NCBI RefSeq assembly: GCF_943734655.1
Contig: NC_071354.1
Location: forward strand, 192,360,911 to 192,424,910
Direction: 5' to 3'
DNA: 64,000 nucleotides
From: Sabethes cyaneus
Taxonomy: Eukaryota; Arthropoda; Insecta; Diptera; Culicidae
Position 1 is the first letter of the stretch, and the number at the start of each line of letters is the position of its first letter. Under the pieces are notes generated by a model that was not told where the DNA came from, did not search any database, and was given only the letters and a program-made list of their open reading frames with translations. The position numbers were made by a program, and so were the translations under genes. This document shows, in pieces, positions 45,139-56,424 of the stretch.

Positions 45139-45840
45139 ATGTACTCAGCAGCAAATTACACAACAACCGTAAGAAATTCCCCATTATGGAAATTGTCCTT
45201 CGTCTTCATGGAAAGGTGCCTCTCGAGAACCTTGTCTGTCAGCCTTAGGAGATGGCATGTTTTTCCAAGTTCGAATCGAGTGTTTGTTGGAGTTCAACTT
45301 CCCAACCAGTGCCCTGATAGACGTATTGCAGATGAATTTGGGGCTCACGCGTACTGTCACGCAAAGCTTGTCCAAAAATCCTCAGCACATATACCGTTGG
45401 CGAAGATACATTCTTGTCAGACGATCTGCTCAATCTGGGAAAATATGTGACAAAAGACAAGACTATATAAGAGCTCGTTTTCATTGCTGTTGTAGGTCGT
45501 ATATGCATGACATCACTAACGAAAGGAAAACACGCACTCGAGCGCCAAGGAAAATCATATACCGTGAACCGTTGTTCGTTCGCAGTCAGTTGCGTTGCGA
45601 TGCGACAGGAAGGTCACGTACACACAAACATTCTCCGAAAGCAGCTTCACGTTGCTTGCTTGCCATGCTTTGGAGCTGTTTTTGTGGATCTTTTTTCGTC
45701 GACTGGCTCAAGAGATTCCGTCCATTACGTTAGTTGAGTTTGGAGTGAACATTCCGCTGTACTGCCAAGATTCTAAATTCAAGTCATACACCACACCGCA
45801 CCGGGAGGGCAAACTCGTGTATCGAGAATTGTTATTGTAA
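45139..45840 (+). pseudogene. Possible retrotransposon ORF1 (gag-like) relic
   Basis: Across three plus frames, segments resemble the ORF1/gag-like protein that accompanies mosquito Jockey-type LINEs: FPTSALIDVLQMNLGLTRTV, DITNERKTRTRAP or, in the next frame, TKGKHALERQGKSYTV, then VEFGVNIPLYCQDSKFKSYT. The sequence SKFKSYTT...KLVYRE is where such proteins lead into their CCHC zinc knuckles, but the cysteines themselves are not readable. Frequent frameshifts. No RT follows on the right. The call rests on remembered family style, not alignment. Confidence 0.35.
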
Positions 45841-47278
45841 TTTATCTTGACAGAAGAGGATTTTCATCGTTAGAGTACAAAACTGGCAGTTTTTTTCGGA
45901 AAACTCAAGTTGGAATTTTCCTGTTTTTGATGACGTTATTTCAAAAACTCTGAGTTTTACCAGAATATCGTATAAAATGTAACAAATAATAAAGAGGCTA
46001 AGCCAGAAAGCATGGAAGAAATTCTATTCAATTCTACTAAAAGACACTCGGAAGTAATTTATCATAAACAGGCGCCGAAACAAAGCACTAATGCAAAATA
46101 TGAAATAATCTGTGGGAAGTACCATCAGAAGAAAAAAAATTCTTCCGCAAAACTGGCGCATGAAAATCACTCTGATGGCACAGCTGTCATAATGCAATCA
46201 CAGCCATCATCGTCATATGATGATTTCATGAGTTGAAATAATCCTGGTTAAACTTGTTCGCAACTGGTTAGCATCATGCCATCACAAATTCAACTTCGAA
46301 ATCCACATCGTGATATCTCTCCTACGAAAGTCAAAGTTTAAGCAAATCACATTCCGCAAAGCACCTTTATAAGACTGTAAATGAATGAATTTTTTATTAG
46401 AAACATTCCTAGAATAATGTAGGAAAATTTATCGCACCTCAAATAGAATTTAAATTATTGTCTTCATTAGTGATGCCATCGCACTCAAAAGGTCATTGCA
46501 GAAAATCTAAATATTTGCTAGGACTTCAATTCGGGGAACACCTGGCCAAGAAATAGGAACCATTATTGGGATAACCGCGGCGTCTAGGCTAGAATAGAGT
46601 GAAACAACTATCTAAAATAGAAATGATTGCGCACTGATGCCGAACTCTACCGTCCGGCAATAGGGCAAAGGTAAAATGTTTTCAGCTAGCAACTAACCAC
46701 CACCTGTGCGCATATAAATGACACATAATCGAAACATATAAGCATAATTTGCAGAAAATTTTGCTTGCAAAAACGAGTCGCGGCGTTAGACGTACTGGTC
46801 AACCTTGAGATTTTTGCAAACGTCCCGCGCAGATGACGCTTTTTATTCTGCTTTTGTCTTAAGAATATCCGCAAACTGATTATCACTAGTCGGAATTACA
46901 TGATACCAGAATATCTGACGATTCGCCAGAATGTGTCGAACGTAGAATGCTCCAACAAAAAGAGCGCTGCATTAATATGTTGTTTCGATGTGAATCACAT
47001 CATGTGATATTTTGTTTTATATCTCCAGAAACACCTAATTTTGAAAGAAGCTATTCGCCCATTTCCGAAGAGAATTGTTCAAATAATTCGAAAAAAACAT
47101 CATTTTTCAGCAGAATATTTTTAATTTGATTTGAAATTCACCTTTGCCTTTTTCTCTTATTGAGTTCAATTTTATTTCAAAGCAAACAACGCCCAATATC
47201 TCTTGAAGGATAGTGTTGAAAAATGCCTTGTTCTTATTGGGTTAATTCTTTGAACATTGTTATTCAATTCAGATCCAT
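45841..47278. other. Unassigned AT-rich sequence
   Basis: No gene or element is recognised. An open frame at 46,012-46,236 lacks any domain. Confidence 0.4.
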
Positions 47279-47675
47279 CCCGAGTAAAAGGTGTAGGTTT
47301 TATTGTCCCTTATGACGGTTCTGATGACCACCGTTAATCATGGAAGTCGCAATAAGAGTGCGATAAAACTCAGTTGTTATCCGGGATTATACTGTCATAA
47401 CCTAATGTACCCCGAGGTAGCAATTTCGAAGCGTTACCATTCTGCTTGGTTTTGTGAGCTGTTTATTATTGCATATCAATCAGAGTGAATAGTTTAAATG
47501 AACCGATTGCATACATATTAGGACATTCAAATTTATTTGTTTTTTTTTCAATTTTTATTAATGATTTTTTCTCTCTTTTTACTTTTCAGGTAAGGTTGAG
47601 TAATCAATAAGAGCCAAATCGGAATCATTCAACAAAACGGTTTGTTTAAAATATGGAATGCGAACATTTATCTTT
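47279..47675 (+). repeat. Dispersed repeat F2, copy 2, beginning with an M1-type MITE
   Basis: The MITE part (47,279-47,385) has ends CCCGAGTA and TTATCCGGG. After it, homology with 17,690-18,000 continues through 'ttttcaggtaaggttgagtaatca' to 'aatatggaatg.gaacatt'. Confidence 0.65.
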
Positions 47676-47831
47676 AAACTCATAACTGTTTGTAGCAGTT
47701 TTTATACAACCTTTTTATATACTGCATACTCCAACTCATCGGATCACACGATCCTATTCCTGTCAGTGCTTAGAAATCTAATATTCAATTTATGCAACAG
47801 GTCTGAATTGATGCAATATACTGCTCATTCT

Positions 47832-48050
47832 GCCTCCCAGTTGGCTTCGAGGTAAGACGCTGGCCTAATAAACTAGTCGTCGTATGTTCGAATCTCGACT
47901 GGGAGAGGCTCTTAGAGTCAGTAGGATCGTAGCAACTGGCCCTGCAATTGTCCTGCACTCTAACAGCTGGCTCCGAAGTCTGTCGTATTAAAAACAGAAG
48001 GTCAAGTTTCGATAACGGAATGTAGCACCTAGGCTTTACTGTGCTTTTTA
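47832..48050 (+). mobile_element. V-type tRNA-derived SINE with perfect 12-bp target duplication
   Basis: ACTGCTCATTCT flanks it exactly (47,820-47,831; 48,051-48,062). The head CCCAGTTGGCTTCGAGGTAA and ...CGACTGGG can pair like an acceptor stem, and GTATGTTCGAATCTC is an excellent B box. The rest of the body matches 32,433-32,643, 41,176-41,340 and 18,243-18,335. Confidence 0.85.
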
Positions 48051-48062
48051 CTGCTCATTCTT

Positions 48063-49147
48063 AGCTGTTTCTATTCCAGGCGAAGAGCTCAATATTGCCA
48101 ACCTGAAACCAACCATTCGAGCAAATCACTTGCGTTCGTGTTCGTGCTGTTAGGTACATTCATTCGTTTTCGTCAATAGTGTATGAAATCAAATGTGAAT
48201 CATTCATTCATTTTGAACTGCCACTAACGGTAAACTAAATTACAATATAGCTCCGAAGCTTTAATTAATTTCCTTCAGCCAAGGTTTGGTTGATTTTAAA
48301 AAGCAGGCAGTTTAAAAAACTAAAGTTTGAGATCTAAAATATCAATCAACAAGAGTCAAGAAAATTGACTGACAGGTTAGTCGAGCAATCTTCCAGCACT
48401 GCAATTCACATGAATGCATTGTTTGGAAGAGTCGAAAACTGAGAAAGACAAACACTGTCAGCAGGTCAGTAGTCATGTCCATGGGCTGACATCTATAAGG
48501 TTAGTACCAGGGGTAAAACTGTTTACGCTGAATGCGTTTTATATTCACCTTCATGTAGAGGTGTGAAATTTCGAGCAGTGATTGTTATATTGCTTTTGTT
48601 TTAAGCTTCCTAGCCTACATAATCAGACAAAAACATAGCAAAAAGTAAAGTAATGCCTGGCAGAACCCGGCTTCGTCGAAACAAATAAATGAAACTGACT
48701 TTGTCTTACCTTCGCTTCATACATGAAGCGACTTGCTTCATTTGTTGAACAGAACGTTTTGAAGCAAGCTTCAGTTGAAGTTGGTGGCTGCTTCAATTGA
48801 CGGCGACTGAAAGTCAGGTATGATTTGTCGATATAAACTAGGTTATTTATAATATGCGTTGCATTGTAGGAATTGATACTCAAATTCAATTCATTTGCAT
48901 TCAAAGTTGCTGGCCTTCTTTTGAATATTTGATAGAAAAGTACAGATGAAAAGTTAAAACCGGTAGTCATGATGATGTGAAACTCGTTTTACTGACGCTG
49001 ACTGAAGCCAGTTTGAAAGCGAAGCGGTGCTGCTTCAGTTGAAACGGACGCTTCATTGCTTCATTGTTAAGTGACGCTATGCAATTGAAGGTGACGTTGT
49101 CAGGCCCTGTTGCCTGGCATTTTGTTTTCGATTCGGATTCGAACTCG

Positions 49148-49150
<3 letters not shown>
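48063..49150. other. Unassigned sequence with GCTTCA/TGAAGC clusters
   Basis: 48,700-49,060 contains many 'gcttca' and 'tgaagc' words in both orientations, perhaps a decayed foldback or minisatellite. No gene. Confidence 0.4.

Positions 49151-49212
<62 letters not shown>
49151..49212. repeat. (CT)31 microsatellite
   Basis: Thirty-one CT units followed by CT-rich sequence to about 49,258. Confidence 0.96.
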
Positions 49213-49215
<3 letters not shown>

Positions 49216-49424
49216 TTTCTCACTTCAGCCTCTTTCTCTCCATCTCTCTCTGTCTGTCGGATACTATTTCCTCTGAATAGCGAAGAGCATTTTTTCTTTT
49301 GACTTTGCTCATTTGTTCTGCCTCCAAATAGTTAGCGAGAATCTTGTTTCATCATTCTTTTTCTGTCGGAACTCTAAAGAATGCATGCTCTCAAACTCGC
49401 AGAGGAAATTTCAGTCGTTATAAC

Positions 49425-50098
49425 CAGTGTTGCGAAGCCCACATTCGTGTGGTCTAGTTTTCTCGCACACGCGTACTCATTGTAATGAATACGCCGGCAT
49501 AAGCATCCTTTTAAAACTATCGCTTTTATTTCTTCATGCACTAAAACGAATTTTTGCGAGTGTGTGCTACAGTTCGTCGTTGCAGCCCGATCTGCTGTAA
49601 TGCAAAATTTGTATCCCAGTGCGCCACCAGCCAGCTCACGGGCAGCTAATTCCCCGCGAGTTTTTTGACTCGGGAACAGCGATGCCAACCTTTCAGACAC
49701 TTGTGCATGCATAAATTTGGGGCCCTGTCCTTTTCTCCGCAGTATTTTAATTTCTCAGTCTAATCGTTTCTATAACAAGAATAGTGTTGCTAGTACTTTA
49801 AATTTTAGTAACATTAGTAAATCCAGAACTCACAAGAACTTGAATAATTAGTGGGTCCCATATTTATGCATGCACAAATGTCTGGAAGGTTGACATCGCT
49901 GCTCGGGAATAAGCTATGCAGGAAGACGATGTGAGAATGTACGTGCGCGAGTGTGTGGGTAGCAGAATGTCTGCACACAGTACTGGTGGCTGTTTCTTTT
50001 ACGCCTGCGTGTGCGGCTTAAGCGTTGAATCCTATGTTTCTCATACTCTTTCGCGTGTGAGTAGGCATGGTTGACTTCTCCCTCGATTCGCAACATTG
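49425..50098. mobile_element. hAT-type non-autonomous element H, copy 2
   Basis: Ends are CAGTGTTGCGAAGCCC and, inverted, CAATGTTGCGAATCGA. GTTATAAC is duplicated exactly on both sides (49,417-49,424; 50,099-50,106). An 8-bp duplication and CAGTGTTG ends are hAT hallmarks. It matches copy 1 (38,581-40,136) in inverted orientation on both sides of that copy's nested insertions. No transposase frame. A hairpin insertion (49,671-49,909) is private to this copy. Confidence 0.9.
49671..49909. repeat. Inverted repeat nested in hAT-type copy 2
   Basis: Arms of about 55 bp (49,671-49,725; 49,853-49,909) share GCATGCATAAAT or its complement, and 'agcgatgccaacctttcagac'-like text. Copy 1 lacks the spacer, so this is either a nested MITE or an inverted duplication of element sequence. 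Confidence 0.65.
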
Positions 50099-50230
50099 GT
50101 TATAACTGCATGTTTAGCATTCTCCTTGGAATGCGGAGCAAATAATCTCTAGTCTATAAGGTGTGAAGGGAAGATTAGTTATGCTTGTGCTCTTTCTACA
50201 CAAGATGAGTAGTTGTTAGAGAAATCTGCT

Positions 50231-50399
50231 TCTTACAGCAGACTTGCTTCCGTTTTCCTTTCTACCAGTATAATCATCTATCTATTTATATAAGAGACTT
50301 ATGTTTGTACCGAAAACCAGGTGTCTGACAAGACGTCATATCGGCTTATCGGTAACTAAAAACAGGTCCCTGATAGGACGTCATACTTTCGTAGCAAAG
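50231..50399. other. Unassigned spacer
   Basis: Contains a degenerate direct repeat, 'accaggtgtctgacaagacgtcatatcggcttatcgg / aacaggtccctgataggacgtcatact'-like, at about 50,318 and 50,362. Confidence 0.4.
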
Positions 50400-51025
50400 G
50401 ATTGTATTCTCAGTCACCTCACTGGACGACTGCTGGACTGCTCGATTGCTCAACTGGTTGACTAGACTGCTCGACTGGACTGGTCGATTAGTCTGCTAGA
50501 TTTGATTGCTCGACTCAACTGACAGCTTAATTCGACAGCTCGACTAGATTGCACGACTAGACTGCTCAACTTAGCCACTCAATTCGACTGCTCGACTCAG
50601 CTGCTTGACTTCTGTTTGATTCGACAGTTCTACTTAACTGCTCGATTCAACTGCTCGATTCAACTGCTCGATTCAACTGCTCGACTCAACTGCTCGAATA
50701 AACTGTTCGATTGGACTATTCGACTCAACTGCTCGGCTCGACTGCTCGAATGAACCGCTCGACTCGACTGCTTGACTAAACCATTCGAACAACCACACAG
50801 CTCGACTGCACTACTCGATTAAGCTGCTTGACTTGGCTGCTCGACTTGACTGCTCGACTCGATCACTCGATTCAACTGCTCGACCGGACTGCTTGACTGA
50901 ACAGCTTGATTTAACTGCTCGATTTGACTGCTTGACTTGACTGTTCGACTCGACTGCTCGACCCAACTGCTTGACTCGATTGCTTGATTCGAATGCTCGA
51001 CTCGCCTGCTAAACTCGATTGCTTG
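50400..51025. repeat. Degenerate 13-bp minisatellite (AACTGCTCGATTC)
   Basis: Period 13 is clear at 50,637-50,700 (AACTGCTCGATTC repeated). Elsewhere units vary among 'gactgctcga', 'aactgctcgac' and 'gattgcttga'. On the minus strand this yields a 13-residue protein-like period (SSSQVEQLNQAVQ), which is a by-product since 13 bp x 3 = 39. Confidence 0.8.
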
Positions 51026-51038
51026 TCGCGATATTATA

Positions 51039-51224
51039 CACACTTAAAAGCTCAGCAAAATTTGCCTAGATTTGGACAGCCGAGCGTTCGGTAAAAATTT
51101 CAGTTTTGCAAATCGACGTTTACGGATCTTTATTAACGTTTGGCATCATAAAAAATTTTACCGAACGCTCGGCTGTTCAAATCTCGGCAAAATTTTGCTG
51201 ACTTCGGCACTTTTTTTAAGTGTG
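51039..51224. mobile_element. TA-flanked palindromic MITE (CACACTTAAAA ends)
   Basis: TA is at 51,037-51,038 and 51,225-51,226. Both arms contain CAGCAAAATTT, GATTTG.ACAGCCGAGCG and TTCGGTAAAA in inverted order, around an AT-rich loop. Tc1/mariner-type target. No coding sequence. Confidence 0.8.
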
Positions 51225-51226
51225 TA

Positions 51227-52790
51227 TGGTCGGTGTTAAATCAGACCGGACCAAGCAGCAAAATTTAAAAAAATGAGTTAATGATAGCAAACGATCAAAA
51301 ATTTTCTAAGCAACATTTTACTCTAATCAGACTACATAAATGATGCAAACAGCTAGAAGTTTTTATTCAGTTAAATAAAATCCAATACGACCATAAAAAC
51401 TATTTGTTTCAGTTTCCGGCTGACTCTTTTATCTACAACATCAACTATATTAAGCAATATAAGAACTCAAAGGTTAAACATCTTCGCAAATACTGGCCAA
51501 TGGAATGGATCCGCAGTTTTCTGAATTCTGTACAGACATTTATATTTTCCGGATCGTAAGATTCAGGCTCAACTAGTATATATATATAGAATGCCAGTGT
51601 CGCTGGTGTTTCATGGATATTTTGGTGGCAAATATGTTGCTGGTTCGTGTCTTGGAGACGGGAACAACATTGTCAAATTGCCCAATAGAAAATTTTTCCT
51701 GCCGACGAAATATCCCGAAACGACCAAATCGGGTGATTTATCCAATGTGATTTACGGAAAAGCAGGAAGAATGTTTATTGGGTTGCCTTTCCAGTTTGAC
51801 AATCAGAATCATACATATGCGCATACAATGTAAATACATAATTTACGAATGTACGATGTTTACCACGAGCACTGCAGCGATACCGGCATTCTATATATAT
51901 ATATATATATTGATTCTACTGTTTAACGATACTGCCATCCGGCTGGTCGTGGTTTTTTCGCTTCGAGTTTGCTTTTTTGATTACTGCACCTCAGCCAAGA
52001 AGAGTTTGAAAAAATGGTGTATGGAGCATTTGTAGAGCAAGCAATGGTCTACAATACTGCCGAAAAAAGTGATGTTTCATCATTTGTGTTTACGGCGCTG
52101 TTGGACTGTAATGCCGTTGATAGCAAAAAGAATGTAGCAGACTGATAGTACCATAAATACAAAAGATATCGCAATGCTTACTTCAACAGTATTGCAGATA
52201 ATAACTACAGTCAGTCCACAATCTTGGGTCACTAACAATTATGGGTTATTTTAACTTTAACTGCCGGTTAATGCATGATTATTATACTAATTGATTGACA
52301 AATTTGTTACTCACAAGTAACGTTATTTATTTGGTCAATTTTATTACGTGATATTTGAAAGAAAATAAGCTGCTAAAGCTAAAATAACCCACAATTGTGT
52401 GCGGCCCATGATTGTGGACTGATTGTAATTATACAAGTGCACCATACATCACTTTTTAAAATTCTGCTTGCTTGAAGGGCAGTAATCAAAAGAGCATAAT
52501 CGAAGCGAAAACAGCGTGCCAAGCCGGATGGCAGTATGGTTGAAGAGAAAACGGAAGCACTTTAGACCGCTGTGAGAAGCAGATTTCTCTGTCCTTTTAT
52601 GATCAGAGGATCGAAATCAACACATGTTGCCAGAACATTTCAGTTGATAAAACATCAATACACCAGACTAAAATGTGAAGTAAAGATAGGACTAAAGATA
52701 AATAAGTCTAAAACGAGGTATACGCCGGCGAACGGTGGTTCAATGGCACAGAAAGTGATTTTTTTGATTTGTGTTCGTGTATAATACAAC
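51227..52790. other. Unassigned AT-rich sequence
   Basis: TA-dinucleotide runs at about 51,576-51,588 and 51,893-51,910. Short open frames (51,591; 51,778; 52,572) lack domains. Confidence 0.4.
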
Positions 52791-52794
52791 TAAC

Positions 52795-52945
52795 AAAAGT
52801 TAAACTCCATAACTTTGCATCCGATGGAGATAGAGATATCACGTCTTCAACAAAATTTCTTGCTTGTACATTTTCTATAACTTTGCTGAAGAAAATATGC
52901 CTCTATCTCCTATCGTAAAAAAGTTGATTTTTTTAATTTTTATCA
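52795..52945 (+). repeat. Dispersed repeat F3 (ACTTTGCTGAAGA words), copy 1
   Basis: 'tcttcaacaaaatttcttg', 'ataactttgctgaaga' and a following 'ttttttaatttttat' recur at about 61,840-61,990. Similar fragments lie near 36,690. Nature unknown; probably an untranslated part of a retroelement. Confidence 0.45.
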
Positions 52946-53015
52946 TAGTAAGCCATGATTAACGCAGAATATTGAGAGCATTAATGCGAACAAATGGCCC
53001 GAAGACACTACATTG

Positions 53016-53225
53016 CTAAAATGAAACGCTAAAATGAAAATTTATATTTTCAATACAATGCTGATGCGACGTTGTATGTCCAAAAACATCGTTGTACGCT
53101 AAAGCGTGCACATCCACATCGATGCACATTGATTGTTGATAGATAATACGGCATGTTGCGCCGTCTTGATGAAATCCAAAGTCTTCTAAGGCCATACTCA
53201 GAAATTTCTGGCAACGTAAAGTCAT
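53016..53225 (-). pseudogene. Mariner-type transposase remnant
   Basis: The minus strand reads LEDFGFHQDGATCRI. (W/G)FxQDGATCH is the block holding the second catalytic aspartate in one large group of insect Tc1/mariner-type transposases. Histidine after the cysteine is changed, and what follows (IDVDVHALAYNDVF) only loosely fits the C-terminal part. A stretch of the catalytic core with the third acidic residue is missing. No terminal repeats found. Confidence 0.5.
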
Positions 53226-54264
53226 TTTGTCGATCCTTCGTCAATCGGAATATCCGTTATATTCAAAAAAAAAAAAGAAAACATTATTCCTGTCACTTTG
53301 TGAAGATGACAGTTTTGTACTCAAGCCGTGATTTTCTTAACCAATTTGTAAAATAAATTTGCACTTGTATTCATAACTTAGTAAGTTCGAGCATTTCATC
53401 AATTTAACGTCGCAATGTCACAACTGTGGTATGCCTGGCATGAGCGCTACGTTTTCGTGTCTCGGTAGACCTACCCGGGTAACGATTTCTCCTTTGCTCC
53501 ACAATCGTTTTCTAAAAAAAAAGGTCACCTCACTGCCGCGGCACGTTCTAATAAACCGCAGCCTCGCGCATTCCAATCGAAAAACACTCGCTCCACAACA
53601 GCGCACAGTGAAAAACTCCAAAAATCATTCATCTATAAACTTTCGTCATCGTCAGCGGCAGTCGTAATTACCATTCCGCATAGTCATCGTCACCATCGTC
53701 GTTAATATGACAACAACGGAAAAAAATCAAGCCTTTAAACGACGACTGCTGGTATATTGTCACATTCTTTCACAACCGAGCACGCGGTGGCCGGTGCGCG
53801 CGGTGCGCTAAGTGCAACAATTACACAATACCCATACTGCCGCAGTCGTCGATACGTGACAAATTGCGGCTTTATGTCTTTGAGCCACACTACTGCCGTA
53901 GCGTACAGATTCGTATTCGAAATTTGCCGGTTTCACGGTTCGAGTCAATGTTCCACGTCAACGAGATCATCAAGAATGCACCAATCTGCATTATTCCGTG
54001 ACGTTTCGCAATGCCTCTACCAAAAATATGAGAGGTGAAAATTCCAATGTTACTGTCGAATAGGACTGTCGTTTCGGTCATCTGGCATTGCAATCGACCG
54101 ACTAGTATAGTGACTAGCAACGATGATTGGTCGTGTGCCATAAACCGGCCGCTCGCGCACTAGTAGGTATCGACATTCTTGCCGGCATCGCCTGACACCG
54201 CGAAAATTGAATCGACTCGTCAAATTACCATCGTGTAGTCGCCCCGACGACGACGACGACGACG
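53226..54264. other. Unassigned, GC-richer single-copy region
   Basis: It lies immediately upstream of the 54.3-kb open frame and could be its promoter and 5' untranslated region. A TATA-like 'tatattg' lies at 53,752. Open frames on both strands show no domain. Confidence 0.3.
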
Positions 54265-54534
54265 ATGCACCCCGTGCCAGTGCCAGTGGCCTCGCCGGTG
54301 GTTACGCTGCGTTCTCGCTCTACCGCATTTTTGCCAATCGAATCGCCACCAACCGATCAACCTAACAAACAACGCCAGTCGACGATGAACCGATCGAGCG
54401 TAACCGTCCGCCGCCGGCCCGGGGGCCATAAGTTCAATGATCGATTTCGACTCGGCGGCGATCCGGTCGGTGGTGTGCCGATCGATCGTTTGCGAAAAAA
54501 AATAGTAGCGTTTAACGAAACGAGCCAACGGTAG
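54265..54534 (+). CDS. Candidate small basic protein or first exon (hypothetical)
   Basis: ATG at 54,265 (A at -3) follows a (CGA)n run. The frame is open for 89 codons to TAG at 54,532 and is proline/valine-rich at the start (HPVPVPVASPVV), then basic (SVTVRRRPGGHKF, RLGGDPVGGVPIDRLRKK). Third positions are often G or C, unlike the AT-rich surroundings, which is what insect coding exons look like. No signal peptide, membrane segment or known domain. Opposite-strand frames across the same DNA are also open, so GC-richness alone may explain it. Could also be the first exon of a longer gene; GT donors occur around 54,470. Confidence 0.33.
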   Translation: MHPVPVPVASPVVTLRSRSTAFLPIESPPTDQPNKQRQSTMNRSSVTVRRRPGGHKFNDRFRLGGDPVGGVPIDRLRKKIVAFNETSQR

Positions 54535-56029
54535 AACTGAAACGAACGTGAAAATTTGAGGCGCACCATTTTAAGCTCGAATAGAAAATGCTACCCACTT
54601 GCCGGTAAAACTCGCACACAAGACCATCATCAGATTCTGGCATGCTGCAATGGCTGCAATTGAAGAAAGGCGAAAAGATGTGATTCAACACTCAATAAAG
54701 CATTTATGTTTGCTTTCACTGGGCCGACTGTTATCCCTTCGACGCGCTGTCTGAATAGTCATAAAATTTATAAATGCCGTGTAAAGATCCAGTGATCGCA
54801 CGTAAAATATAAAAAGCCACACAAGATTACCTTTAAAAAACTGAAAAGTAATGAGTAAAGAATAAACGGGTAAATTTAAAGTGTAATTAAAGTAGGAGTA
54901 AATGCACGTAAAAAAATTAAAAAGAAGTAAAACAGACCTCATTTTATGAATAGCAAAGCCAGAAGGTGCGAATTGGAAAAATTTACAGCTATACCGCGGA
55001 TATCAAACTGCCAGTTGCAACAGCCATATTCTTCCTATTAATGCCCATTATCCATCGACAAGTGAGCAAAATATTAAGCCGCACGAAAATAGGTTAACGC
55101 GTTTCCCGTAGTTGCTTCGTTGATTTTTACTACCAGTGCCTAATTAGTTGCGACAGCAGTTAAAAAGATGTGTACAGTAATTCCCATAATTGGAATTGAA
55201 AACTGGGCCCACAGCCGCGAGGCACGATCATACGATCACGATGAGCAACGTCAGAGCGTAGCGCAGCGAATGAGTGATGCTTAATCTCACGCATACTCAC
55301 ACACACACAAACACGCGCGGCGGAGGGATTCGTGTCTTTTGATATGAAGTTAGGTCGTAAATAATAGCGCGTCGTACTGTCACTGGTTGGGTACACACTA
55401 AAAATGAAATGAAACCAAATACCTACTTCGGCTTCGCATGACAGTTATTGCTTCCACCCGAGTAGCATACTTTTCGTTTACGATAGGTTAACTGATTGTC
55501 ACCACGGTATGGCAATAGGCATTAAAACGCACCATTCATTCTTTTGAACCAGTGGTTGTTGAACCTTTGTCACCATTTCTGGCTTAAGAATAAACTATCA
55601 AATTATTGAGAGTCTTCTGGTCACAGTTTTTGACGAACACATATATTTTGCAAAGTCCCTGATATTGCTTTAACGTTAGAGTGAAATGAACGCATATTCA
55701 AACTTTCATATTTGGATTAGTTTGGTGATAAAAAATAAGTTAGGAACCTTTCCATACTGTTACCTTCTTCACTTTACTTTACTTGTTCGGCGAAAATCCA
55801 ATTATCGAACCAGTACAGAATTTAGGGTCCACTTCCAGTCTTGTCGGGATCGCCCAACAGCGCATATTCTACGTGTATAGGGTATGTCTCAAAGTCGTTG
55901 GTTTCTGTCGGGTTTCTGCGGAATATTTTTTTTTTTTGCTAGTCACTCATACGGCATTCTTACCACGTGACCAGCTTACTGTAGCCTGCTGAGTTTTAGT
56001 CGCTTCACTTGGGATTGATTGCAGAATCT
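54535..56029. other. Unassigned sequence
   Basis: No relic or gene recognised. (ACAC)n-rich words at 55,296-55,315. Confidence 0.4.
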
Positions 56030-56412
56030 TACGCCAAAAAATGCCACAGCTATTGGTCGCTCCCCCTTAAACGTCCACGGTTCATGACCCTAGAGTACCA
56101 CTGGGAAAATTAGCAACTTATAGAGCGCAAGTTTCGTACGGAGTTAAAGCTTACGGGCCCTCAGCTGACTACGTAATCCGTAAAGGCCCTATTGACAGCC
56201 GCTATCCATCTTTTTACTTCACGTCTCACATCGTTGTCACATGTCACTAATATATCAAGATAGACACATTTGTGGACCACTTCAAAAGTATCTCCATGTA
56301 TCACCACCGCAGTTCCAACATTCAAATGGCTATTAGGCTCTCTACCAGGCACCATATACTTTATTTTTGTAGAATTTATAATCCTCGCAGCTTCTTCGCA
56401 TGTACCGGTCAA
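56030..56412 (-). pseudogene. LINE reverse transcriptase C-terminal fragment (RTE-like)
   Basis: The minus strand from 56,412 reads INSTKIKYMVPGRE, VVIHGDTFEVVHKCVYLDIL, VTCDNDVRREVKRWIAAVNR. After a frameshift it reads LRTKLALYKLLIFPVVL, stop, GHEPWTFK. These are the blocks downstream of the YADD box in a common insect endonuclease/RT family (FVYLGTLVTxDNDxxxEVKRRIxxANRAF...LYGxExWT). The RT catalytic region itself is absent: the relic is truncated at about 56,415, only a few bases from the start of the plus-strand RT. Confidence 0.75.
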
Positions 56413-56424
56413 TTTTGGGTTTTG

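Larger units (their letters stand above)
49325..50230 (+). repeat. Dispersed repeat F1, copy 2, split by a hAT-type element
   Basis: 49,325-49,424 and 50,107-50,230 together align with 595-802. The element between them has an exact 8-bp duplication of this repeat's sequence at its borders. Confidence 0.65.

Noticed and set aside
47832..47910. Functional tRNA gene
   Set aside because: Acceptor and T arms are recognisable but the anticodon arm mispairs, and a SINE body with target duplication follows.
50819..51043. 13-residue-repeat protein (SSSQVEQLNQAVQ)
   Set aside because: By-product of the 13-bp minisatellite.
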